Positions 20,353-32,800 of a DNA stretch of 64,000 nucleotides are shown piece after piece; within the stretch, counting starts at the first letter, position 1; each line of letters starts with the position of its first letter. The stretch comes from Pseudomonas sp. P8_229 (lineage in GTDB: Bacteria; Pseudomonadota; Gammaproteobacteria; Pseudomonadales; Pseudomonadaceae), in contig NZ_CP125378.1 of assembly GCF_034008635.1 (NCBI RefSeq), positions 3,097,501 through 3,161,500 of the forward strand. The letters run 5' to 3'. Under the pieces are notes generated by a model that searched no databases, had not been told where the DNA came from, and saw only the letters and a list, made by a program, of their open reading frames with translations. The position numbers and the translations under genes are program-made.

Positions 20353-20691
20353 TCAGATCAACCCGCTCTCATCTTCATCGATCAACTGGCTCAACCCGCC
20401 CAGTGCTTCCCGCGCCTGGGTACGATCCATCAACTTGGCCTGCGCCGCCGGCGGCAGGTCGGTGACCCGGATCACGCCTTTCTGGGTCAGCACCTGAATC
20501 AGGTCGTCGAGTACCCGAATCATTTCAAAGTCGCTCTGCTTGAGCTGTTTGAGGCTGTTTTCCACGGCCGCGTTGGCGAACCAGGCCTGAATTTCATGGT
20601 GGTCGGCCGGCAGCGTTTCCGTGGCCTCGGCGTAGGCCGCAGCTTCCACGCGAATCAACTGACCCTGCGCATCGCGTTGCACGTAAAACAT
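20353..20691 (-). CDS. Conserved Pseudomonas protein of unknown function
   Basis: A 112-residue soluble, acidic, mostly helical protein beginning MFYVQRDAQGQLIRVEAAAY. I recognise it as a conserved Pseudomonas protein sometimes labelled 'tryptophan synthase subunit beta-like', but it has none of that enzyme's catalytic features and the label should not be used. The start at 20691 is chosen because a GAGGG ribosome site lies seven bases upstream; the longer frame to 20748 has none. It sits between lapD and lapA, pointing away from lapA. No signal peptide or membrane segment is visible. Confidence 0.8.
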   Translation of the reverse strand: MFYVQRDAQGQLIRVEAAAYAEATETLPADHHEIQAWFANAAVENSLKQLKQSDFEMIRVLDDLIQVLTQKGVIRVTDLPPAAQAKLMDRTQAREALGGLSQLIDEDESGLI

Positions 20692-20805
20692 TGAGCATCC
20701 CTCAGAAAGATCCAGCGTCATGCTGTCAGCAGCATAGGCCAACTGCACGCGAGTATGCGGTGCGGCGACGAAATCGTCACCGGTGCGATAGGCGCAAACG
20801 TGACA

Positions 20806-20828
20806 GCCGCCCCAGGGGGGCGGCCGTT
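20806..20828. terminator. Strong hairpin after lapA stop
   Basis: GCCGCCCC-AGG-GGGGCGGC is a perfect 8-base GC stem, 16 bases beyond the lapA stop. The T-rich side (CGTTTTGTT) is on the plus strand. On the minus strand, the direction of lapA, the hairpin is preceded by AAC AAAACG and followed by TGTCACGTTT. Termination of lapA here is likely by position but not by classic form. Confidence 0.5.
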
Positions 20829-20839
20829 TTGTTCACGCA

Positions 20840-23800
20840 TCAGCTGTTGTTGTGGTCGACCTTGATGGTCGGGTCGCTGCCGGCAATCAGGTTGTGAATG
20901 TTGGCGCTCGACCAGTTGTTGCCTTCCAGTTTGATCGTCACGTCCGGCGTGGCGGCTGCCGCGTCGCCGGAGTTGAACTTGCCGCCGGAGCTGACTTGCA
21001 GCGACGACACGCCGTCGACCGTGGAGATCTTCAGGAAGTTGTCGATGGTGCTGCCGGTCTCGCCCTGCAACAGATCACGCAGGTCGATGCGGTCGCCCTC
21101 GCTGGCGTTGAAGTCCTTGATCACATCGTTGCCGGTGTCGCCTGCTTTCCAGACGAAGGTATCGGCACCGGAACCACCGATCAGGATGTCGTTGCCCTGG
21201 CCGCCGATCAGCGTGTCGTTGCCGGTACCGCCGAGCAGGATGTCATTGCCCTTGCCGCCATCGAGCAGGTCGTTGCCGCCCGAGCCGAACAGGATGTCAT
21301 TGCCCGCGCCGCCCAGCAGGGTGTCATTGCCATCGTGCGCGCCGGACACATCGAACGCCTGATAGTGCTCGGTGATGTACTGGTGCACGTTGCTGGTGGT
21401 GACCTTGCTGACGTCGACGCCGGTCTGCTGCGCAACGAACGCCTGCATCGCCTGATAACCCTCGCCGGCAATGCCGTTGAAGCTCACCAGGTCGCCGAAC
21501 AGGATGTCGTTGCCGTCGCCACCGCTGACGGTGTCGTTGCCCGGCAGCGTGGCTTCGGTGTGGCCGATGATCGAGTTGGCCAGATCCTTCGGATCGATGT
21601 TGGTCTGTGGCGAGTGATCCGAGTCATACGGTTTCAGATCATTGAGGCTGACACCGCTGTTGATACCGATGGCCTCGACGTTCGACAGACCGCTGAGCAG
21701 CGCGAAGCCACTGCTGGCGTTATCAGTGGTAGCCGACGTGGTGCTGCTGCCGGAACCTGCCAGGTTCGACAACTCGTAGGTACCGTCACCCTGCGCGTGG
21801 ATGGTGCCCAGGTTGCTGCCGCTCCAGGTGCCCCAGCGCGAATTGTAGGTCTGCAGGGTCACGGTGCCGGCGCTGTTGATGGTCAGCGCGTGAGTGTTGT
21901 CGATGTACGTGCTGAACGAGTCGCCCAGTTTGTAGTTGCTGGTCTTCACCACATCATCGAGCTTCACGCTGCCGTACAGCGTCGGGTTGGTCTGCTCGCC
22001 ACTCTGGTAGTAGGTCGGCTGGCCGTCGGTGATGAAGTATGTGAGGTTCTTCGCCCCGGTGTTGGCCAGTGCTTCGGTGCTCTGGAAGAAGTTGGCCGTG
22101 GTCTTGAACACGTCTTCGTAGTTGGTGCCGCCGCCGGACGACATCGAGTCGAGCACGGCTTTGAGCTGGGTCAACGCGTTCGGGTCGTTGAGGTTCACCG
22201 ACACCGATTTGTTGACCTGGGTATCGAAGTCCACCAGGAATACGTTCACCGTGCCCGAGTTGCTGCCGCCCAGGCTCTGCTTGAGGGTGTTGAACACCGA
22301 CGTCAGCGAGTCCTTGGCTGCGCTGATCGACGAAGCGCTCATGCTGCCCGAGCTGTCGACCATGAACGCGATGTTGTAGTTGGTGCCCGGCACCACGGTC
22401 AGACCGCCGATGTCGGCGACCATGATGTCGTTGCCATCGGTGCCGTTGAAGGTGTCATCGCCAGAGGTACCGACCACCGCGTTGTACACTGCCGGCACCA
22501 CAGTGACCGGAATGGTCGCGGTGCTGCTGGCCGAGCCGCCGACCATCTCGGTGGAGGTCGAGGTCACGGTCAGGTTGAACTGGCCGTTGTAGTAGGTCGG
22601 CGGGGTCACGGTCAGGCTGCCGAGGTTCCAGCCAGTGACATTGGCGTCGCCGCTGGTGGCGGTGACGGTGAAGGTATGACCCGCGCCATCGCTGAGCACC
22701 GAGCCGACTGGCGCGCCGCTGATCTTCACGCTCAGGGTTTCCGAGCCGTCGGTGTCGGTCAGGGCGGTGTTGATCGCCGACAGTTTCACCGTGGTGCCTT
22801 CGGCGCCGGTGTTGAGCTTGTAGCCGTCGTAATAACCTTCGCCGTTGCTGCCATGCAGATCGGAGACGGTCACGCCGGAGTTCAGCAGATCCTGCACGCC
22901 GGTGTAGATCGGCACGCCGGCGCTGCTCAGGTCGATTGGCGTGCTGCCGTTGACCGACAGGTTCACGTCATAGCTGCCCGGGCCGCTCTGGTTGTGGTGG
23001 TAGATGTCCAGGGTGTAGTAGCCGCTGGTGGTCGGGGTGAACGAACCACTGATCGCGCCGCCCGCGCCCCAGGTACCCGAAGCCACGCTCTTGCCGCCGA
23101 TGGTGATCAACAGGCTGTCGTCGGCCACACCACTGAAGGAATAGGTCTTGCCGGCTTCCAGATAGATCAGGCCCGAGGTTTTCGACGCGGTGCCGGCGGT
23201 CACGCTGCCATCCGACTGCACGTTGGTCACGGTGCCGCTGGAGTTCGGGGTGCCGGCGCCGTCGATCACGTTTTTCAACGTGGTCGAGTCTGCGCCGCTG
23301 CCACTGGTCCCAAGGCCCGGCAGGCCGGTCCAGACTTCCTTGACCAGTCCGGTGGATTTCACGCTGTTGTCAGCCACGCTCACGGTCGGTGCATCCGCCA
23401 CTGGCGTGATGTCGATCTTCACGGTACCGGTGTTGCCGAGCAGTTGGCCGTCGGTTGGCTGGAATTTGATTTGTGCGTAGTCGGCCTGGTTGTTGCCCAC
23501 GCCGGTGCCGCCGTAACCGTTGACGCCCGACTCGTTGGCATCCGGCATGAAGCGCAGTTTGCCGGCGTCGATATCAGCCTTGCTGAAGGTCTGGTTGTTG
23601 GCGACGTCTTTCCAGGTCGAACCGTCCAGGTACTGCAGTTTGCCTTCGCCCGGCAGCTGGGTGATTTTGATGCCCAGGCTGCTGGCCGGGCTGTCGACGT
23701 CGGTCACACCGAAGGTCGACCAGCCGAGGATCAGCGGAGTGTCTTCGGTGCCGGTGACGTTGACCGGAGCGGCGACCGGCGCATCGTTGACCGCCACCAC

Positions 23801-26800
23801 GTTGACCGTGGTGGTCGCGGTGTTGGAGTAGTTGCCGCCATCGGTCACGGTCACGGTGATGATCCGCGGCACGGTGCTCGGGTTTTCACTGCCGTTGGTG
23901 AAGGTGATGTTCTTGATCGCCTGCATATAGTCGGCCAGCGTCGCGTTACCCGACAGGGTCAGGGTCACGGTGCCGTTGGTGCTGTTGGCATTGATGGTGA
24001 TGCCATTGACGCTGTTGCCCAGGTTCAGCGCATCGCCGTCCTGACGGTTGGTCAGCACGATGGTCGCGCCGGTCAGCATGGTGCTGTCCGGGTCGGTGAT
24101 CGTCAGGTCAGTGTCGGCAATCGACACGCCGGCGCCCGGGGTGTTTTCGGTGAACGTCACCTTGTAGTCGGCACCGGTAGCGCCGCTGGAGTTGTTGGCG
24201 TCCAGGTCGATGACCGGTGGCGCATCGTTGTCGATGATCGAGGTGCTGACGCTGCCATTGGTGCTGCTGACGGCCAGGTGCTCGAAGTTGCCGCCGGTGG
24301 CCGAGTCAATCTTGACCACGAAGTTTTCGGTGCCTTCGGTGATCTTGTCATCGATGGTCGCGACGTTGAACTGCGCACTGCTGGCGCCCGCCGGGATCTT
24401 CACGGTGTACACGCCGGTGAAGTCCGAACCGTCGGCAGCGGTGCCGCTGTAGACGATTTTCAGGGTCACGTCGGTTTGCGCCGGGTGCGTCAGGCTGACG
24501 GTGTAGCTGGCGGTCTGGCCCTCGGTCACCGAGGTGCTGCCGGTGATGCTGACAGTGGTGGTGTCGATGGTGTCGGTAACGCTGGTCACGGCTGGCGAGG
24601 TGTTGGTCACCAGGTTTTCGAAGTTGCCGCCGCTGGCGTTGGTGATGGTGGCCTGCACGTTACCGGCGTCTTTGTAGACGTCGTCGGCTGGCGCAGGCAA
24701 GGTCACGGTGCCGGTGGTTTTGCCGGCGTCGATGGTGATCACCGAGCCGTTGCTCAGGGTCACGGTCACCGGCGAGCCGGCCGCATTGGTCAGGGTCGCG
24801 GTGTAGGTGATCTGACCGCCTTCGGCCACGGTGCCGGTCGCGCTCAGCGACAGGTTGGTGGTATCGACGGTGTCGGTCACGGTGGTGCTGACCGGGGTCT
24901 TGTCGGCGACGAGGTTTTCGTAGTTGCCGCCGGTCACGTTGCTGATCGAGTTGGTCAACGGCGCATGACCGGTCAACGCGTCATTCGGCGCGATAGTGGT
25001 CACGGTGCCGGTGGTTTTGCCGATGTCGATGGTGATGGTCTGGCCGTTGGACAGGGTCACGGTGACTGGTGAGCCAGTCACAGGCGCACCGACTGTGGCG
25101 GTGTAGGTGACAGTGCCACCCTCGGCCACGGTGCCAGTGGCGGTAAGTTTCACGCCTGTGGTGTCGATGGTGTCGGTGACACTGGTCACGGCTGGCGTGG
25201 TGCTTGGCACCAGGTTTTCGAAGCTGCCACCGCTGGCATTTTTGATTGTGGCCTGAACGGTGCCGGCGTCCTTGTAGACGTCATCGGCTGGCGCTGGAAC
25301 CGTCACGGTGCCAGTGGTTTTGCCGGCGTCGATGGTGATCACGGCGCCGTTGCTCAGGGTCACGGTCACCGGCGAACCGGCAGCGTTGGTCAAGGTCGCG
25401 GTGTAAACGATCGAACCACCCTCGGCCACAGTACCGGTCGCGCTGAGCGACAGGTTGGTGGTGTCGACGGTATCGGTCACGGTGGTCGAAACCGGGGTTT
25501 TGTCAGCGACGAGGTTCTCGTAGTTACCGCCACTGACGTTGGTGATGGCGTTGGTCAACGGAGCGTGGCCGGTCAGCGCATCATTCGGTGCGGTGGTGGT
25601 CACGGTGCCGGTGGTTTTGCCGATGTCGATGGTGATGGTCTGGCCGTTGGACAGGGTCACGGTGACTGGTGAGCCAGTCACAGGCGCACCGACTGTGGCG
25701 GTGTAGGTGACAGTGCCACCCTCGGCCACGGTGCCAGTGGCGGTAAGTTTCACGCCTGTGGTGTCGATGGTGTCGGTGACACTGGTCACGGCTGGCGTGG
25801 TGCTTGGCACCAGGTTTTCGAAGCTGCCACCGCTGGCATTTTTGATTGTGGCCTGAACGGTGCCGGCGTCCTTGTAGACGTCATCGGCTGGCGCTGGAAC
25901 CGTCACGGTGCCAGTGGTTTTGCCGGCGTCGATGGTGATCACGGCGCCGTTGCTCAGGGTCACGGTCACCGGCGAACCGGCAGCGTTGGTCAAGGTCGCG
26001 GTGTAAACGATCGAACCACCCTCGGCCACAGTACCGGTCGCGCTGAGCGACAGGTTGGTGGTGTCGACGGTATCGGTCACGGTGGTCGAAACCGGGGTTT
26101 TGTCAGCGACGAGGTTCTCGTAGTTACCGCCACTGACGTTGGTGATGGCGTTGGTCAACGGAGCGTGGCCGGTCAGCGCATCATTCGGTGCGGTGGTGGT
26201 CACGGTGCCGGTGGTTTTGCCGATGTCGATGGTGATGGTCTGGCCGTTGGACAGGGTCACAGTCACTGGCGAACCGGTTACTGGCGCGCCGACGGTCGCG
26301 GTGTAGACGACGTTGCCGCCTTCCGCTGCGGTGTCGGTGGCAGTCAACTTAACGGTGGTGGTGTCGATGGTGTCGGTGACACTGGTCACTGCCGGTACGT
26401 TGCTCGACACCAGGTTTTCGAAGTTGCCACCGCTGGCATTGGTGATCGTTGCCTGCACGGTGCCGGCATCTTTGTAGACGTCGTCAGCTGGTGCCGGAAC
26501 GGTCACGGTGCCAGTGGTCTTGCCGGCGTCGATGGTGATCACGGCGCCGTTGGACAGAGTCACGGTGACTGGCGAGCCAGCCGCGTTGGTCAGGGTTGCG
26601 GTGTAGATGATCGAGCCGCCCTCGGCGACCGTGTTGGTGGCGCTCAGCGACAGGTTGGTGGTGTCGACGGTGTCGGTGACCGTGGTGTTGACCGGGGTCT
26701 TGTCGGCCACGAGGTTTTCGTAGTTGCCACCGCTGACGTTGGTGATCGCGTTGGTCAACGGCGCATGACCGGTCAGCGCATCGTTTGGTACGGTGGTGGT

Positions 26801-29800
26801 CACGGTGCCGGTGGTTTTGCCGATGTCGATGGTGATGGTCTGGCCGTTGGACAGGGTCACGGTGACTGGTGAGCCAGTCACAGGCGCACCGACTGTGGCG
26901 GTGTAGGTGACAGTGCCACCCTCGGCCACGGTGCCAGTGGCGGTGAGTTTCACGCCTGTGGTGTCGATGGTGTCGGTGACACTGGTCACGGCTGGCGTGG
27001 TGCTTGGCACCAGGTTTTCGAAGCTGCCACCGCTGGCATTTTTGATTGTGGCCTGAACGGTGCCGGCGTCCTTGTAGACGTCATCGGCTGGCGCTGGAAC
27101 CGTCACGGTGCCAGTGGTTTTGCCGGCGTCGATGGTGATCACGGCGCCGTTGCTCAACGTCACGGTGACTGGCGAGCCAGCGGCGTTGGTCAGCGTTGCG
27201 GTGTAAACAATCGAGCCACCTTCGGCCACGGTGCCGGTCGCGCTGAGCGACAGATTCGTGGTGTCGACGGTGTCGGTGACAGTGGTATTGACCGGGGTTT
27301 TGTCAGCCACGAGGTTTTCGTAGTTGCCGCCGCTCACGTCGGTGATGGCGTTGGTCAGCGGCGCATGGCCGGTCAGCGCATCGTTCGGCGCAGTGGTGGT
27401 CACGGTGCCGGTGGTTTTACCCACATCGATGGTGATGTTCTGGCCGTTGGACAGAGTCACCACAACCGGCGAACCGGTTACCGGCGCACCGACGGTAGCG
27501 GTGTAGGTGACGGTGCCACCTTCCACAGCAGACTCGGTCGCGGTCAGTTTGACCGTGGTGGTGTCGATGGTATCGGTAACGTTGGTGACGGCAGGAACAG
27601 TGCTCGGCACCAGGTTTTCGAAGTTGCCACCCGTGGCAGTCGAAATGGTTGCTTCGACTTTGCCCGCGTCTTTGTACACGTCATCGGCAGGGGCCGGAAC
27701 GGTCACGGTGCCGGTGGTTTTACCGGCGTCGATAGTGATGACAGCGCCGTTGCTCAGGGTCACGGTCACTGGCGAGCCGGCGGCGTTGGTCAAGGTCGCG
27801 GTGTAAACGATCGACCCGCCTTCAGCCACGGTACCGGTCGCGGTCAGCGACAGGTTGGTGGTGTCGACGGTGTCGGTGACGGTGGTATTGACCGGGGTTT
27901 TGTCAGCCACGAGGTTTTCGTAGTTACCGCCGCTCACGTCGGTGATGGCATTGGTCAGCGGCGCATGGCCGGTCAGCGCATCGTTCGGTGCGGTGGTGGT
28001 CACGGTGCCGGTGGTCTTGCCGACTTCGATGGTGATGTTCTGACCGTTGGCCAGGGTCACGACGACAGGCGAACCGGTTACCGGCGCACCGACAGTCGCG
28101 GTGTAGGTAACGGTGCCACCTTCAGCAGCAGACTCGGTCGCGGTCAGTTTGACCGAGGTAGTGTCGATGGTGTCGGTGACCTGAGTCACGGCCGGCACGG
28201 TGCTCGATACCAGATTTTCGAAGTTGCCGCCGCTGGCATTGGTGATTGTTGCCTGCACGGTGCCGGCATCTTTGTAGACGTCGTCAGCTGGCGCTGGAAC
28301 GGTCACGGTGCCAGTGGTCTTGCCGGCGTCGATGGTGATCACGGCGCCGTTGGACAGAGTCACGGTGACTGGCGAGCCAGCCGCGTTGGTCAGGGTTGCG
28401 GTGTAGATGATCGAGCCGCCCTCGGCGACCGTGTTGGTGGCGCTCAGCGACAGGTTGGTGGTGTCGACGGTGTCGGTGACGGTGGTATTGACCGGGGTTT
28501 TGTCAGCCACGAGGTTTTCGTAGTTGCCGCCGCTCACGTCGGTGATGGCGTTGGTCAGCGGCGCATGGCCGGTCAGCGCATCGTTCGGTGCGGTGGTGGT
28601 CACGGTGCCGGTGGTCTTGCCCACTTCGATGGTGATGTTCTGACCGTTGGCCAGGGTCACCACGACCGGCGAACCGGTGACGGGTGCGTCGACGGTGGCG
28701 GTGTAAGTAACCGTGCCGCCCTCTGCGACCGACGTATCGGCCGTCAGTTTGACGGTGGAAGTATCGATGGTATCGGTGACTTCGGTGACAGCCGGAACGG
28801 TGCTTGGCACCAGGTTCTCGAAGTTGCCGCCCGCAGCATCCTTGATCGTGACTTCAACCTTGCCGGCGTCCTTGTAGACGTCGTCAGCCGGGGCCGGAAC
28901 GGTCACGGTGCCGGTGGTTTTGCCGGCTTCGATGGTGATCACCGAGCCATTGCTCAACGTCACGGTCACCGGGGTGCCGGCCGGGTTGGTCAGGGTCGCG
29001 GTGTAAACGATCGAACCGCCTTCAGCCACGGTGCCAGTCGCGCTCAGCGACAGGTTGGTGGTGTCGACGGTGTCGGTCACGGTGGTGCTGACCGGGGTTT
29101 TGTCGGCGACGAGGTTTTCGTAGTTGCCGCCGCTCACGTCGGTGATGGCGTTGGTCAGCGGCGCATGGCCGGTCAGCGCATCGTTCGGTGCGGTGGTGGT
29201 CACGGTGCCGGTGGTCTTGCCCACTTCGATGGTGATGTTCTGACCGTTGGCCAGGGTCACGGTGACTGGCGAACCGGTTACCGGCGCACCGACAGTCGCG
29301 GTGTAGGTAACGGTGCCACCTTCAGCCGCAGACTCGGTCGCGGTCAGTTTGACTGTGGTGGTGTCGATGGTATCGGTGACATTGGTCACAGCCGGTACGG
29401 TGCTTGGCACCAGGTTTTCGAAGTTGCCACCGGTAGCGGTGGAAATGGTCGCTTCGACTTTGCCCGCATCTTTGTACACGTCATCGGCAGGGGCCGGAAC
29501 GGTCACGGTACCGGTGGTTTTACCGGCCTCGATGGTGATGACAGCGCCGTTGCTCAACGTCACGGTGACTGGCGAGCCAGCGGCGTTGGTCAGGGTCGCG
29601 GTGTAGATGATCGAGCCGCCCTCGGCGACCGTGTTGGTGGCGCTCAGGGACAAGTTGGTGGTGTCGACGGTGTCGGTGACGTTGGTCGAAACCGGCGTCT
29701 TGTCAGCGACCAGATTCTCGTAGTTTCCGCCGGTTACACCGGTGATCGCGTTGGTCAGTGGCGCATGACCGGTCAGCGCATCGTTCGGCGCGGTAGTGGT

Positions 29801-32800
29801 CACGGTGCCAGTGGTTTTACCCACTTCGATGGTGATGTTCTGGCCGTTGGACAGAGTGACGGTCACCGGTGAGCCAGTGACTGGTGCGCCAACAGTGGCG
29901 GTGTAGGTCACAGTACCGCCTTCGGCCACCGAGGTATCGGCGGTCAGTTTGACGGTAGAGGTGTCGATGGTGTCGGTGACGTCGGTCACTGCCGGCACGG
30001 TGCTCGGCACCAGGTTCTCGAAGTTGCCACCGGTAGCGGTGGAAATGGTCGCTTCGACTTTGCCCGCGTCTTTGTAAACGTCGTCCGCCGGAGCCGGAAC
30101 AGTCACGGTGCCAGTGGTTTTGCCGGCGTCAATGGTGATCACGGCGCCGTTGGACAGAGTCACGGTGACTGGCGAGCCAGCGGCGTTGGTCAATGTTGCG
30201 GTGTAAACGATCGAGCCACCTTCGGCCACGGTGCCGGTCGCGCTGAGCGACAGATTCGTGGTGTCGACGGTGTCGGTGACAGTGGTATTGACCGGGGTTT
30301 TGTCAGCCACGAGGTTTTCGTAGTTGCCGCCGCTCACGTCGGTGATGGCGTTGGTCAGCGGCGCATGGCCGGTCAGCGCATCGTTCGGCGCAGTGGTGGT
30401 CACGGTGCCGGTGGTTTTACCCACATCGATGGTGATGTTCTGGCCGTTGGACAGAGTCACCACAACCGGCGAACCGGTTACCGGCGCACCGACGGTAGCG
30501 GTGTAGGTGACGGTGCCACCTTCCACAGCAGACTCGGTCGCGGTCAGTTTGACCGTGGTGGTGTCGATGGTATCGGTAACGTTGGTGACGGCAGGAACAG
30601 TGCTCGGCACCAGGTTTTCGAAGTTGCCACCCGTGGCAGTCGAAATGGTTGCTTCGACTTTGCCCGCGTCTTTGTACACGTCATCGGCAGGGGCCGGAAC
30701 GGTCACGGTGCCGGTGGTTTTACCGGCGTCGATAGTGATGACAGCGCCGTTGCTCAGGGTCACGGTCACTGGCGAGCCGGCGGCGTTGGTCAAGGTCGCG
30801 GTGTAAACGATCGACCCGCCTTCAGCCACGGTACCGGTCGCGGTCAGCGACAGGTTGGTGGTGTCGACGGTGTCGGTGACGGTGGTATTGACCGGGGTTT
30901 TGTCAGCGACGAGGTTTTCGTAGTTACCGCCGCTCACGTCGGTGATGGCATTGGTCAGCGGCGCATGGCCGGTCAGCGCATCGTTCGGTGCGGTGGTGGT
31001 CACGGTGCCGGTGGTCTTGCCGACTTCGATGGTGATGTTCTGACCGTTGGCCAGGGTCACGACGACAGGCGAACCGGTTACCGGCGCACCGACAGTCGCG
31101 GTGTAGGTAACGGTGCCACCTTCAGCCGCAGACTCGGTCGCGGTCAGTTTGACCGTGGTGGTGTCGATGGTATCGGTGACATTGGTCACAGCCGGTACGG
31201 TGCTTGGCACCAGGTTTTCGAAGTTGCCACCCGTGGCAGTCGAAATGGTTGCTTCGACTTTGCCCGCGTCTTTGTACACGTCATCGGCAGGGGCCGGAAC
31301 GGTCACGGTGCCGGTGGTTTTACCGGCTTCGATAGTGATCACCGCGCCGTTGGACAGGGTCACGGACACCGGCGTGCCAGCCGGGTTGGTCAGGGTCGCG
31401 GTGTAGACGATCGAACCACCTTCAGCCACCGAGTCGCTGGCGGTCAGGTTCAGGTTGGTGGTGTCGACAGTGTCCGAAACCGAGGTGTTCGCCGGTTTGC
31501 TGTCGGTCACCAGGTTTTCGTAGTTGCCGCCGGTGGCCTTGTCGATGGTTACGCTCAGCGAGCTACCGCCGGCCAGCGGGCTGTTTGGTGCAACGAAATT
31601 CACGCTGCCGGTGGTTTCACCGACGGCGATGGTGATGGTCTGGCCGTTGGACAGGGTAACCACGACTGGCGCGCCGGTTACCGGCGCGGTCACGGTCGCG
31701 GTGTAGACCACGGTTTCGCCTTCGGCGACGTTGGCGGTGGCAGTCAGCGACACGGTGGAGGTGTCGATGGTGTCGTTGACGGTGGTCACTGCCGGTGTCG
31801 TGTTCGGCACCAGATTTTCGAAGTCGCCACCGGTCGCGCCCTTGATGGTCGCTTCAACGGTGCCAGCGTCCTTGTAGACGTCATCCTTCGGTGCATCGAC
31901 GGTCACGGTGCCGGTGGTTTTACCGGCCTCGATGGTGATCACCGCACCATTGCTCAACGTCACGGTCACTGGAGTGCCGGCGGCGTTGGTCAGGGTGGCG
32001 GTGTAGGTGATCTGTCCGCCCTCGTTCACCGCCGGGGTCGCGCTCAGCGACAGGTTGGTGGTGTCGACGGTGTCGGTCACGGTGGTGCTGACCGGGGTTT
32101 TGTCGGCGACGAGGTTTTCATAATTGCCGCCGCTGACGTTGGTGATCGAGTTGTTCAGCGGCTCGTGACCGTTCAACGCATCGTTCGGTGCGATGGTGGT
32201 CACGGTGCCGGTGGTCTTGCCGACTTCGATGGTGATGTTCTGACCGTTGGCCAGGGTCACGACGACAGGCGAACCGGTTACCGGCGCACCGACAGTCGCG
32301 GTGTAGGTAACGGTGCCACCTTCAGCCGCAGACTCGGTCGCGGTCAGTTTGACCGTGGTGGTGTCGATGGTATCGGTGACATTGGTCACAGCCGGTACGG
32401 TGCTTGGCACCAGGTTTTCGAAGTTGCCACCCGTGGCAGTCGAAATGGTTGCTTCGACTTTGCCCGCGTCTTTGTACACGTCATCGGCAGGGGCCGGAAC
32501 GGTCACGGTGCCGGTGGTTTTACCGGCTTCGATAGTGATCACCGCGCCGTTGGACAGGGTCACGGACACCGGCGTGCCAGCCGGGTTGGTCAGGGTCGCG
32601 GTGTAGACGATCGAACCACCTTCAGCCACCGAGTCGCTGGCGGTCAGGTTCAGGTTGGTGGTGTCGACAGTGTCCGAAACCGAGGTGTTCGCCGGTTTGC
32701 TGTCGGTCACCAGGTTTTCGTAGTTGCCGCCGGTGGCCTTGTCGATGGTTACGCTCAGCGAACTACCGCCGGCCAGCGGGCTGTTTGGTGCAACGAAATT

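Noticed and set aside
20353..20691. Annotation as tryptophan synthase beta subunit
   Set aside because: The protein is 112 residues and lacks the PLP lysine region and size of TrpB; the label appears to be a propagated error.
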